Below are positions 45,775 through 57,039 of a DNA stretch of 64,000 bases, in pieces; positions within the stretch are counted from its first letter, which is position 1; each line of letters begins with the position of its first letter. The position numbers were made by a program, and so were the translations under genes. The stretch comes from Paraphysomonas bandaiensis (lineage: Eukaryota; Chrysophyceae): assembly GCA_965644295.1 (NCBI GenBank), contig CBFFRP010000373.1, forward strand, positions 186,001 to 250,000. Direction: 5' to 3'. A model generated the notes under the pieces. The model was not told where the DNA came from and did no database searches. It saw only the letters and a program-made list of their open reading frames with translations.

Positions 45775-47839
45775 CTATCCTCCGATAGAATTGGCTGTAG
45801 AAGATTTAGCTCTATCCTTCGTGCTCACAGGACGATCAACTGCTCCCATGAGCTGCCGCACCTTGTAGTTCTTATCGAGCTGGTCCATTTCATTAGCAAG
45901 GCCAAACTCCACTCTCAGGGTATGAGACGAAACGAAATCCCTACATATATATATAGTTCAGATATCAAAAAACAGTACACAGGATATCTAGTACCAGTTG
46001 TCGAAATACTTCTGCTGAGACAGGGTGCAGTTTTTACGTAACCAGTTTGTCTTACCGAGATCCTCCATCATCTGATTGAAGCTCTCGTACATGGGTACAT
46101 CATTGATAGACGCAAGATCAGGAAGGAAGGGGGGTTCTTGGTGCTTTGTCACGAGCTTATCCCAGTCGATACCCTCGAAGAACACATGTGCTTTGACATT
46201 TTCTAATCCGTCAGGACCATACCCCAACCTGTTCGTTTCACTTACGTTCAACAGGTTGCGTATAAAATCTGCAGCCACAGGAGATATATACCGGGGAAAG
46301 ACAATATCTTCAAAAAGCATGGAATACTCCGGAAATTCCTTCTTTGGGGCCGGGAAGAGGCTGTCATCATCAGCCATACCGGTGGGTGCACGCTGCTCGA
46401 ATGGCTTGTACCCTGTAAGTAGCTTGAAAGTGGTGATACCAAGACTCCACCAATCCACAGCATTCGTATATCCACGGCGCTCCGAGGAGCTCTGGTTCAA
46501 CATAATTACCATTTCAGGAGCCATATATCCAAAGGTTCCCATCACACTCATGCGCCGCTTGATGTGACCCGAGCGCGAGTCATCAATGGTAGATGTAGAA
46601 GTATTACCCGCCCCCTCTTTCGGGCCAAATTTTGTGGAGAATAGGGGATGAACGAGTTCTGACTTTTTGCCTAAGGTCTTGCCCTCCTGGTCAACTACTC
46701 CACCCAAATCTGCCAATTTTATGTGGCCGTCCGCATCGAGGAGTACATTGTTCGGTTTAAGATCGCGATACATAAGTCCCATAGAGTGAAGATGGCCCAG
46801 GGCAAGAACCACCTCAGCCGCATAGAACTTAGTACGCACCTCGGAAAGTCTGTTTTGAGGGGCAGAGTTTAGAGCCTGTTGCAAATCTCCAGCTATTCAG
46901 AAAAAAAGTCATAAGATATATATGCGCGGTTCATGCTTCACAGTCATACCTGTGCAGAGTCCAAGCGCCATGATTACGAGGTTATCTGTCTGGAACGCAT
47001 AGTCAAGATTTATAATGAATGGGTGCTGACAACTGGCGAAAGCCTGTTTCTCGAAGTCGACACGTGTCATGTCGTCAGAATAACAGTCCAAGAGCCCAAG
47101 CTTCGTCTGAATTTTCATAGCGTAATGTTTTCGAGTAGTCTTTTTCTGGCAGTGCACGACGAACCCAAACCCGCCTTCGCCTAGCTTCTCAAAATACCAG
47201 AAGTCGTCCACTTTTACGCTGTTGTACTTCATCTTGAACGCTGTACATTATACATAAGCTATATAATTTAAATAATAATATATACTTACTCTTCTTCAAC
47301 TGAGAATATTCTTCCGTTGCTTTGAACCGCTTAAATGTATTTTGATATATGTCCACAAAACACTGCATCTGAACCTTGTCGTAAAAGTCTGAAGGTAGGA
47401 GCTTCGGATTCGATGCACTCTCCATTAGCAAATCGTGATACCTTTGTCTGTCGTCGGGGTCAATGCCGCCGAATTCTAACACGGCCCCAGTTTTAATGTA
47501 CTTCTGGTGAATATGTAGTGCCTTGCTTCTTCTGTACTGGAACGCATCATCAGGGATCGTTTTAAATTCCTGTAGATCTACCCAGCACATAAAAGACTCA
47601 TGAGCGTGATTCTGTTTCGCATAAGTGCCGATTGAGTGCTGCCCTAGAGGCTCATCCAACAGAGTACGAAGTTCTAAATGTCCCGGATCTACTGACTTAG
47701 CAAGCGTTCCATCTGCTCTAAACTTCCCCCTAGCCTCTTCTATACTTGGAAGTAGTTTCCAATGATGAGACACTTCGACTTCATCGCTCTTTCCTGTTGT
47801 TGCAGGAGCTGTATTTTGAGAAGATGAACCCGATCCCAT
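45775..47839 (-). CDS. GPCR kinase (GRK)-like: RGS domain plus AGC kinase
   Basis: Four exons: 47290-47839, 46950-47240, 45995-46892, 45775-45940; 634 aa, exact frame. N-terminus MGSGSS has Gly2 and could be myristoylated. An RGS-homology domain (about 85-180; FMCWVDLQEF to FVDIYQNTFKRF) precedes the kinase. Kinase: glycine loop GEGGFGFVV (204-212), Lys 226 in YAMK, catalytic Asp 324 in YRDLKPNN, Asp 342 in ADLGG, then APEM. DLG in place of DFG is characteristic of GRKs, as is RGS followed by an AGC kinase. The AGC tail continues to about 580. The C-terminus has no visible PH domain or prenylation CaaX box. The role would be phosphorylation of activated seven-helix receptors at the membrane. 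The first intron acceptor was chosen to keep frame. Confidence 0.9.
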
Positions 47840-49324
47840 TATGTTAGATGATCCTCAGCACAACAATACCCTTCTTCTAGCACTTGTCAGTCCTTCGTTG
47901 TTGTCTGTGTATAAGGGTACAGTAAGTATCTGAGTGTATGAATGAAGTAACAGACGGTTGCATATTGAGCGAGTAACCCCCACCAAGGGCAACACGCTCC
48001 TGTATAGTAAATTGTATGCATATCATACAGCACCGAGTACCGGAGTACATACATGGTCATACGACTCATCTCCACTCTCATTTTTGTCACTGACGCACAC
48101 ATTCTTTAGTAGAATACAGCGTATTCAAGACGGACTACTGCTGTTCCGCATCCATGCATGTACAGAGTATCCATACATCTTTAAGTGTGTTGTCCAGAAT
48201 TCTGCGAGCTTGTTCGTCAGCTCAGTTTCGCTGTTGGGCTCGTACGATTCGATACAGTTGGCCCACTTAATGTATTGCTCTATACGCAATGAACGTGCCC
48301 TGTGGGCTGACAATGTTCTTTGTAGTCGCACTGCACGTTTGCTTTAGTAGGGTTTTAGCGCTGATCACGCACGAGTCAATTGTTTCTTGTTATTGTACTT
48401 TATCGACCGAAGTAATAGACCACTGTTGAGTAGTTCATTCCAAGTGCTGACCCCCCTCGAAGTGTGTATGAACGGCTTTCTAGAAATTCACGAAGTAGGA
48501 ACAGTGAATTAAATCCATTATAATTCGACATACCGAAGTATGTTCCATGGAAGGTAGCTGTGAAAGCGCTTGTTCGAGATCATTTCCGGGAATGATACAA
48601 GCCCATCAACCCCTCTGAATGAGAGGTTTCGGTGCACCTTCCTATATATTAAAATCACATGCTCCTCTCGAGCCAGCATCACCTATGAGCATGATTAATA
48701 GACTAAAACCTGAGTCATAGGGCTACTATTCAATTGTTCCGTATGGTATGCTCTGCATCATGGTAATTGTCGGTGTATCTGAAAGACAATAGATTGAGTT
48801 AGATATATTCTGATTAATCATTTAAAAAATAATTTTAAATAATATTTCAGTACTTACTTTCATACTTATACCAATATGTTCTCGGAAGGGCTCCCTCCGA
48901 ATTCCCACAATCACTGTACAATGTAAAAGACTTGTTTTAAATCAGCTAGCTCAATAATCTGTTCTTACACAACTGTCCGACCGACGAACACTAATGTATG
49001 TAGCTAGGAACACCCTATACGCCAGTATACTGTATAATTTATATCGTTGCAACCGAGAACAGTGTCGTAAAGCTAGAGTTGTAAGAAAGCAATACATCTT
49101 GAGTAAGATACGTGTATAGTTTGTACAAATGTTTGAAAAAAGTGTGAATCCATCCCACTTTCAATTCATGAAAATGCGACTTTCTATAAAAAGTTGCAAG
49201 CTTATAAATCATATATAGTATTATATTCTATGTTCATCAAAGTTATTGTCAATGTATGGTTAATAAGTTTACAAGTTTACAATCAACTTATCAAAACAAT
49301 TGCAAAATAAAGTAAGAACATGAG
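47840..49324. other. Intergenic region between GRK and SDR genes
   Basis: About 1.5 kb, AT-rich in its right half. Short ORFs (47958-48347, 48125-48331) overlap on both strands with no motif and look like chance. It presumably holds the GRK promoter and the SDR 3' end. Confidence 0.45.
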
Positions 49325-50497
49325 TCATCTCAAATTTACAAAATCGACATGCTCTGATGCCATAATACGGTTTATCAAACCCGTAGAAAACTCCCAAAGC
49401 TCCACAGCTAATGTATCAGAAGACGATGGTAAGCTCACTTTAGCCCATTGTGGCTGTGCAAATGGTCCTATCATTTCAAAACACAACCAATCTCTGTACA
49501 TTTTGTAGGGAACTACGTATGGAACCAGAGGATGTCCACAGAAGTTTTCTGCCTTTCTCTCACGGTGATGTTTTTGGGGAAAAGTAGGAATTGTTGAGGT
49601 TGCCGCAAAAACTGACGTAGCGGACCCTTGATCCACAGTAAGGTACAATGCCCGCATGAACAGATCATAGGGTGCATGGACAAGTGAGGGCACTGACCGC
49701 CATATATCGCTCCTAACTGCACCTGGATTGACACTGACAGCTGATATGATTCCACCTGATTGATCACCGGATTGCTCATAGTATCTCTTATTTATAGCTA
49801 AGGTCAGAAGATTCATATAGAGCTTAGAATCCGAGTAATATGAATATCGAGGTGCAAATATACCTCTAGGATAACGTGAAAAGGCGCTCATTTCAAAGTC
49901 CGGCTGACCTGTGTGATGTGTAACACTTGATAAGTTTACAACTCGGGCCGAAGCTGCACGAAGCAAAGCTGGCTCCATGAGACGGAAAAGGAAGTAGTGA
50001 CTAAGATAATTTACAAGAAATAGTTTTTGCAACCCATAACTGGTGGGGCCTGGAGTATTAATGCCGCCGTTGTTTATAAGAACATCCAATTTATTGTACT
50101 GGCTATTAAACTGCTTGGAAAAGCGCCAAACTGAAGGCAAGGAGGACAAATCAAGAATCATATACTCGATTTTACCCTTGGTGGAATGAGGAAATCTTAG
50201 TCGAGAAGTTGTTTTAATTTCAGTCTGAATATCACGCACAGCTTGCGTCGCCCTGCTTTTATCACGACATGCGATTATAACATGCGCTCCACGGAGACAC
50301 ATATGGAGGGCTGTCCTCTTTCCAATTCCTGTGTTGCCACCAGTAACAATGCATAACATACCGCTCATATCACTACTGCGAGTGCCATCGAGATTAGAAG
50401 CTTCAGCTCTGTAAAATAGGTGGCAAACCGGAATCGTGATCAACCCTAGAGAAACTGCAACGATTCCATGTACCAGAAATTCAGAGAAAGAAAACAT
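49325..50497 (-). CDS. Membrane-anchored short-chain dehydrogenase/reductase, retinol-dehydrogenase-like
   Basis: 390 aa, single exon, ATG at 50497, stop TGA at 49325. One hydrophobic N-terminal segment (residues 7-28) is a likely membrane anchor. A Rossmann fold follows: TGGNTGIG cofactor loop 52-59, RDK near 78-80 (arginine after the second strand suggests NADP(H)), NNGG 142-145 (usual NNAG), catalytic Ser 191 and YSDSK with Tyr 221 and Lys 225. NPGAVRSD after the active site is typical of the family. It is longer than a usual SDR (about 320) because of a C-terminal extension. The substrate is unknown; a retinoid, steroid or lipid carbonyl is likely by analogy. Confidence 0.9.
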   Translation of the reverse strand: MFSFSEFLVHGIVAVSLGLITIPVCHLFYRAEASNLDGTRSSDMSGMLCIVTGGNTGIGKRTALHMCLRGAHVIIACRDKSRATQAVRDIQTEIKTTSRLRFPHSTKGKIEYMILDLSSLPSVWRFSKQFNSQYNKLDVLINNGGINTPGPTSYGLQKLFLVNYLSHYFLFRLMEPALLRAASARVVNLSSVTHHTGQPDFEMSAFSRYPRGIFAPRYSYYSDSKLYMNLLTLAINKRYYEQSGDQSGGIISAVSVNPGAVRSDIWRSVPSLVHAPYDLFMRALYLTVDQGSATSVFAATSTIPTFPQKHHRERKAENFCGHPLVPYVVPYKMYRDWLCFEMIGPFAQPQWAKVSLPSSSDTLAVELWEFSTGLINRIMASEHVDFVNLR

Positions 50498-50917
50498 GAC
50501 ACTGGAACGACAGAGTTTATTCTTTCAACCGAACAGGTTTACTGGAAGCAAATGTGTGGGTGGAGAATCTATTGCTTGTATATTATTTACTGGAAGCAAA
50601 AAAAACATAATCAGATTGCACTGTGTGCTGTATACTATTCTCATGTACAAAGTGCATAGAATACGTACTTGGACTGTAGGCTTTTTAGATTGCTCTTGTG
50701 TTGAAACCTTGTGCCTGTTACCTACAGATGTGCAGTGCATTGTATCATACGAAGTATATACAAACTGTCTGAATCTTCATACTTAAACAGAATGCCTTTC
50801 AGCACCATAAGGGTAGTTTCAACGGCAGGTGTATACGATCACAGTAGACCGCAGCCCAAGGCGTAATTACTCCATAACTCAGAGTGTGATCGGTGTATAT
50901 TTCCGATTGTTGTTATT
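50498..50917. other. Divergent intergenic region between SDR and MBOAT genes
   Basis: About 420 bp, no supported coding segment. It should hold both promoters. Confidence 0.4.
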
Positions 50918-52906
50918 ATGTTTGAAGAAATATTTTATAGTATAAATCTACTTGTTTTTTATTTCTGGTTGATTCCTTATATTGGTGGGAATATTGCTGA
51001 TAAATGTACGCGAAATTATGAATGTAGGTACCTCATACAACCGAACTGGGTTGGCTATAACGTCGACCTTGGCGACAACCAATGGCGAGAGTTTAAATCT
51101 ACACTCCCTCTTCTGTGTTTTGCGGCAATTTTTGTGACACTCCTGCACAAAGCTGTCAGAAAGTCGAGCGCACTTTTATTTCATGGGAAAGATGGAGAGT
51201 TAACCACTCTCTATCACTTTGTAGTTGGGTTTGTTATTCTAGTTGTGCAACATGGCTGGCACTCTATCATTGTGGTTGTGTTGATATGCGGAACCTACGG
51301 TGTATGCCGCGCTGCAACGAGATTTGGACGTATGTACGCGTATACTTCTGTATGGGCTTGCGCTTTAGGAATCATCTTTCTCAAAGAATCGTACAGGATA
51401 CAACGATACCCAGGGTTTGAGGTGCTTCAATATTGCGATCTGTATCTTTTAAATAATATAGTATACAGATGATTCGTTACATGTTTGATAGCCGGTTTAG
51501 TGGACTCTACAGGTACGTTTTGTTCACGGGCAGGTATCTGTCAATTGCCTTTTACGTCGTTCATTTCGTAGATGGAATCTTCCTGCGAATTTCTTGGTTT
51601 TGCGTTTGGTGTCATATTGCATGGACTTTTGTTGGGCTGTTTCCGATCAGTCGGAGAAATCAGATTTCACTCGAAATGAACGAATTGATTATAAAAACAG
51701 AAAGAAGGATCAATGTAAACTCTCTGTTAGCTCCGAAGATCATCGTCCTTTTGATGAATACAACCTTTTGAACTGTCTCTCGTATTGTTTGTATGCCCCA
51801 CTGTATGTGGCCGGACCGATAATAAGTTTCAACTCGTATATGGCTTTTGTAAATTCTCCCCAAACTAAGGAAAGTGAGTACCATAATTTACCAGACTGAG
51901 AGAGTTATATTGATATGGTAGGTGCACCGCTTTATGCACTGCGGTGGTGTTTGGCATTTGTTCTTATGGAGGTCGGAACTCACATGTATCCTGTATTTGC
52001 TGTTGTGCGCTCAGGTAAGAATGCTCATGTCGACAATGCAATCACAATTATTTATTTATTTGTATACAGTTATCTCAAGTTTTATTAATCTAATGCTGAC
52101 ACGACAGGACTATATTTTCAATTACGACCCTCAGAAATGGCGGTTTTGGCATATCTCATATTGAAGCTGATGTGGCTTAAATTTTTGCTCATATGGAGGT
52201 TTTTCCGACTTTGGAGTTTGGCTGATGGGGTCCTTGTACCAGAAAATATGCTGAGATGTATGTCAAACAATTGCTCTTTGGAACAGTTTTGGAAGGGCTG
52301 GCACTCATCTTTCAACCAGTGGATAGTAAGGTAGGTTGTACGCCTTCCATATATCTATCTACCTTGCCTATGGGTTCACTGCCTAAATACCGTGCATTGC
52401 ACTCTATGTCCCTGTGCACTGAGTTGCTCACAGGTATATGTATAAACCTATGGGCGGGCGTCATAGTCGCATGGTAAATGTTTTCCCCATATTTTTTTTT
52501 GTTGCCATATGGCATGATATTGAGCCAAAGCTTATACTCTGGGGGGGGCTTAATTCTATATTCTATATCTTAGAGGTATTTACAGTGTATTATTGTTCCT
52601 TGTGTACGTACTGAAGATACTTCTTTTCTCTAGGCCAGTGGGCGGCATATTCACAAGGCATATATACAACGAAATGTGTCCGCACGTTTTTGCTTTGTTA
52701 TCGAAACATTGTCTTCTGCGTCATATATTGTGATTTTAATTGCTGTGAATCTAATTGGTTATGCTGTCGGTGCCGATGGAGTTCGCGGAATCGCTGTACG
52801 ATTATGCTCTAGGGATGGCCTGTTTACAGTGATTGGAAGCTTTTATTTTTTATCCATAGGGGTCTGCGTAATGAAGTATCTGAAAACACACAACATATCC
52901 AAGTAG
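50918..52906 (+). CDS. GUP1: MBOAT acyltransferase, GUP1/HHAT type
   Basis: Seven exons: 50918-51421, 51469-51512, 51572-51873, 51922-52014, 52108-52330, 52434-52575, 52634-52906; 526 aa, exact frame, with introns of 47-103 nt. A multi-pass membrane protein of the ER/secretory system. Family signatures: WNLPANFLVLRLVSY near 184-198, YCLYAPLYVAGPIISFN at about 254-270, FWKGWHSSFNQW at 375-386, RYMYKPMGG at 389-397, and the catalytic His 416 in AIWHD. GUP1 is known for remodelling GPI-anchor lipids in yeast; HHAT palmitoylates Hedgehog; without animal Hedgehog the GUP1-like role is more likely. Exon 6 contains a run of eight Gs (about 52542-52549) that fits the frame as written but is error-prone. 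Simple ORF calls break this gene into unrelated frames. Confidence 0.9.
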
Positions 52907-53144
52907 TGTAAATTAATAGCATCTCTATTTTCCTGTACCGATTCATATATGCCTATTGACTTATCTGTCTGCTTATGGCCAGAACTTTTCAGAGACCAGA
53001 TTTTTATATCTAGTCAAATTATTACTTTAAATTAATCTATATAGAACAAGCGTTTGATTACGTCTTACTTGTAAGAGCGAGAGGTTTCAGAAATATGCCA
53101 TAAATTTAATGACTTACGATGCTGGTGGCACCTTTAGAGCACAC

Positions 53145-54216
53145 CAGGGCCTGGTAACCGTTAATGGTAGTGCCATTAATGGTAGTGCCATAATAATTGC
53201 CGGGAACTGGACTACCATTAATGGCCCATTAATAGTTACCACTGGTTGTTATTCTTCATATTTCCAATAGGTATTCAGGCCTGGTGGACAAGTTGACTGA
53301 TTTGTGCCGACAGCTACGAACTCTGAAGAATGCTAGTAAGCTCCGTAAGAAAGGTCTTCTCTGTGCATTAATGAAACAAGATACCAGGCCGGTGGGGCTC
53401 CACATTAATTTGCAATGATTGGCCGCTACTTGCTTCTATCTAATCATTTGCGATCATGCGAGTTTGGTTCCGACGTGTTAAGTCTAATACCAAGTGAAAT
53501 GGAGCATGCCAAGCTCGTGCAATTACGGGAGGAATTGGAAATCTTTCAACTAGTGTCCATACAATTACAGAAGGAATGTGAACACCAGCTCGACCTCCAC
53601 GACGTTCGCATATTGTTTGACTAACTCATCATTAGGCACCCTATTGTCGAGCGTCATCTGGACAGCAATGCCGCTATTATTCAGAACGCTGTTTTCGAAA
53701 AAAGGCAGTCGTGAAGATTCAATGTGGCAATGAAGCTGCACTAACTCGGACGGAAAAGGATCAAATTAAAATATTTTTGCTCGATGAGGATGAAGAAGAT
53801 GATGACAGTGAGAGTCTAGTTCAGAATGACGACGCAGCGCAACGTTTGATTGATGATAGCAGACAGCGGAAGCGAGCACGTCTTGACCAGCAAACTCGTT
53901 ACCGCAGCATAAGCACTTGCATGCCACAACCAATAAGGTTGAAAGGTTGTTCAGTAAAGCTAAGATTGTTTTGACGGACTTGTGCAAGAGTATGACTCCT
54001 CGGCATTCGGAGTTACTGATGTTTTTACGCATGAACCGTCGCCTCTGGAATGAAAAGACAGTGTTGAGGTAGCTGTATTGGCAGTTAATGTAGTTTAGTA
54101 TTAAATAATTGCAATTAATTGTAATAATTGAAATTGAAACAGCAAGTAATAATTGCAATTATAATTGACTACAACCTGCGTCGTTTGAATTGACAATTAA
54201 TTGACACGCAGCCCTG
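53145..54216 (+). mobile_element. hAT transposon, decayed, with 8-bp target duplication
   Basis: The element starts CAGGGCCTGG and ends GCAGCCCTG. It is flanked on both sides by GAGCACAC (53137-53144 and 54217-54224), an 8-bp duplication as hAT elements make. Length is 1,072 bp, too short for a full transposase. Sub-terminal repeats on the left include two tandem copies of TTAATGGTAGTGCCA. Inside is the damaged C-terminal part of a transposase. Confidence 0.9.
53415..54075 (+). pseudogene. hAT transposase C-terminal remnant
   Basis: An open segment from 53415 to the TAA near 53622 encodes a helical stretch of the kind found before the hAT dimerisation domain (LREELEIFQLVS). The same frame continues after the stop to about 53710, then shifts to the frame beginning VKIQCGNEAAL, which is acidic. 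The final piece, in another frame near 53938-54070, reads VERLFSKAKIVLTDL and FLRMNRRLWNE, the conserved hAT C-terminal (dimerisation) motif. At least one stop and two shifts make it non-functional; the N-terminal half and the DDE residues are absent. Confidence 0.8.
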
Positions 54217-54393
54217 GAGCACACATCAATTCCTACACCGAAAACCCTACATCTTTCTATTGTAACCTATTTCCTATTTGTGACAGTATAGAACGAAGGA
54301 TGTAAGATACAACAAGTGGGTGCACTTTCAAGCTTTCAAGCATGTATCTCGGCATAAATGAAATATTGGCTTTACTTGTTTACACATTTCTGC

Positions 54394-54592
54394 CCCCTCA
54401 ACAAAGTTTGAGGGGATAAGCACCGGAGAGATTTCCACGGGAACTAATGTGAGCCGCATATATATATAATATATAGATATATAGTCAGCAGATAATATTT
54501 TGCCCACTCATAGTCATAATATGCTTGTGTGATGCAACAAGGGACACTAATAAAAGTGTCACTTGTGTAGCCGTCTGATACTTACTCTCACC
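54394..54592 (+). repeat. Dispersed repeat R, copy R3a (partial, degenerate)
   Basis: Starts CCCTCAACAAAG, contains a damaged version of the palindrome (CCGGAGAGATTTCCACGGG) and an expanded TA run (about 54458-54485), and ends where R3b begins with the same CCCTCAAC. It is a head-to-tail tandem with R3b. Confidence 0.7.
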
Positions 54593-55025
54593 CCCTCAAC
54601 AAAGTCGGACTTCCACCTTTTCGTGGTGTTCTGGGGAACAGGTACCGGAGATATTTCTCCGGGAAACTAACGTGAGCCGCATATATAGTCAGCAGATACT
54701 TTTCTGCCCACTCATAACCAAATGCTTGTGCGCAGTGTCACTTGTGTAGACGTCTTTGGGGCTTGGCGAATAAGCAGGCACCGGGGACTGGGCCCACCTG
54801 CCGGGCATCCGGGGTATTGGGCTGCCTACTGAAGTCAAGCATCAGGCTGTTCACCTTAAGGACAGATAGCGAAAGTGGTTCACCTTGGTGCTTGCGGTGA
54901 CGCACAAGCAGCTTTCGTAGTGTTAAATAGTAGGATATCAGAGTTAAGCACTAGTTAGTTAAATTGTTTTGCTACATTAGTTCTGACTCTTACACGCCTA
55001 ATGTTAATAATCAGACATTCACTAC
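54593..55025 (+). repeat. Dispersed repeat R, copy R3b (most complete)
   Basis: 433 bp from CCCTCAACAAAG to GACATTCACTAC. It has all blocks seen in the other copies: the perfect 18-nt palindrome, the TAGTCAGCAGATA block, the GC-rich middle (GGGCCCACC to GGGGTATTGGGC) and the AAGCAGCTTTCGTAG block. No ORF of note, so probably a non-autonomous element or part of a larger one. Confidence 0.75.
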
Positions 55026-55438
55026 ATTTCTACCCTTACCACTATTAGTGATCGATTCGCGGGATATTGAAAGGATTATTCGATCGAAAATTATACGAGA
55101 GCAAATTCAACGTCTCCATCTTCCAATTCGCACTCTGCAATCATACCCAGCCTTTAAGGAATCTTTTCGATCGGGTGAGGAAACACTGATTTGTTTCTAC
55201 AATCGCACGCTCTTTTCGGCCACATTTCCCCAAGCCCAATACCCCAATTCCAACTAGCTGTGTCGAGAATCTGGAACCTTATGTTGTGTCTGACACTACT
55301 TGTGTTTAATTGCACCTTCCCAATCTGTTGCGGCATTTCTATCAAGAAAATTTTTCAGCTCTTCCGCTGGGAGAAAATGTGATATATAATGCTTGTTACC
55401 TGCCATCACGGCCAGTCGACGGCTTCTGACCACGCTAG
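55026..55438. other. Intergenic region downstream of the SURP gene
   Basis: About 400 bp. The open frame 54964-55257 starts within R3b and has no motif. Otherwise I see nothing. Confidence 0.4.
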
Positions 55439-57039
55439 CTAGCATCTCCTCTGCTCTTTTACGGTGTTCCCAACTACCCCTTCATGTCCCTTGACATTAT
55501 CCAAATCTTTAGCAGCTGCTGCTAATTGCAGCATTCTCTTATAACCTGTCCCCCCTATGACATCCGAGGCAACCACGCCTTGAAATTGAGACGCCTTACT
55601 GATACGTTGCTCTAATACATGATGCTCTTGCTGCTCGCGAGCCCTTACATCGTCACGGGTTGTCCCTGTCCCTGCGGTTGAAGTAAACTGCACGGGCAAG
55701 TTTATATCACCGACCCGCTTGTCAGTCGATTCTATCCCTACCTCGACTTTATTTGTTGGTGTTGAATTCTCTTCAGCCAGGGTAAGAGCAGGACCCCACT
55801 TGCTTCTTCGTATTCTCTTTGGTTTATTGGGCGTTGTCCCAGTATGGTTGTGATTTTGAGTGTGAGCAGGAAGATCGATCACTGTAGTCGAAGCTTTATC
55901 TCCAGTGATAATATTTGTAAAGAGTGTTTCTTCTCGTCTCTCCTCCAGCGTTTCCGCCCCGCATAAACTGCTACCCTCGCTGTTTTTTTCTTGTGCTTTT
56001 AGTCTCGCCAACTCGCTCGCAAATATTCGCCCAGCAGTGGTATCCGGCTCGACAAGGAAACGCATCTTGTCATCACCTTTAGACTTTTCTATCAGGTAGT
56101 GCAGTTTAGCAGAGTTATTTGAAGCCCATGCCGCAGTTTTTCTGATAACTTTCATCTATGCAGAAAACAATTCAGACCTACGGTGGCTTATCACGTAGCA
56201 GTACATACCTGAGTATCAGAGAGTGTGTCTGTCGTATTCCGCTGCAAACTCGTGTGCAGTCGTTCTGAGCACACATTATCATCCTCTTTTGACACCTCCC
56301 TAGCCTTCTGTGTCGGTTTCTCGTATTCATCGTCGTCTCGAAATGCATTGAGTTCCATCTTCTTAAGCCGCGGCCCAGAAACCCGGGCTCCAGTAATGTA
56401 CTTTCGTTTCTTCCTGTTTTCTGCTTCAATGCGACGCATATGTTCCAATCGTGCCTTCTCTTCCCGTGCTTGAATCTCTTCAAGAGATTCCCTTGGAGGT
56501 TTAGGAATAGGTGGAGGGGGTGGGGGTGGGTTGTCATCATCGCTCCTTACCATGGTTGGGCTATATGCAATATCATCTCTCGAACGTTTTGCTTGATATT
56601 GGTCATCTTGGGAAGATATCGAAGGCGGCGGTGGAGGAGGAATTGTAGAACTGGGGGGAGGGGGGATAGCATGTGGTGGAGACGGCGGGGGCGGATCGGG
56701 GACGAGAGATTGGGTCGGCTCCTGTCCTCGCGCGGTTGGTGGAGGTAGAGGGGGTGGAGGCACTGGGGAAAAATCACTATAATCCCAGGTATTATTTCGC
56801 ATTTGAGTATAACATATTTGAGCCTGTGTCTGATTTCCATTATGTTGAACATGATACTGAGAAGTTTGTGTCTGAATCGAAGAGTCATATGCAGCTTGTG
56901 ACTGGCACTGTGTTGCGGTATAAAGAGCACCATGAGAGTAGTGCGCTGCTAAATACTCAGATGATCCATAATGAGGCATTGCGTATTCGGATATACCAGG
57001 TGGCTGGTAATGCTGCTGAAAATAGTTGTTGGGATCCAT
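55439..57039 (-). CDS. Proline-rich SURP-domain protein, putative splicing factor
   Basis: Two exons, 56209-57039 and 55439-56155, with a 53-nt intron (GTATGT...TGCATAG); 515 aa. Start chosen at ATG 57039 (MDPNNYF). Residues 1-90 are Gln/Tyr/Ser-rich and about 95-190 hold several runs of five to seven prolines, likely binding WW or SH3-type partners. A charged helical region follows (about 190-260). A SURP module begins at the exon junction (about 280-325; VIRKTAAWASNN, then MRFLVEPDTTAGRIFASEL). A basic KPKRIRRSKWGP motif follows, a nuclear-localisation-like patch of the type found in SF1/SUGP-like splicing proteins. No G-patch or zinc knuckle is visible. Role in pre-mRNA splicing is inferred from the SURP domain; the ortholog is uncertain. 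Confidence 0.8.
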
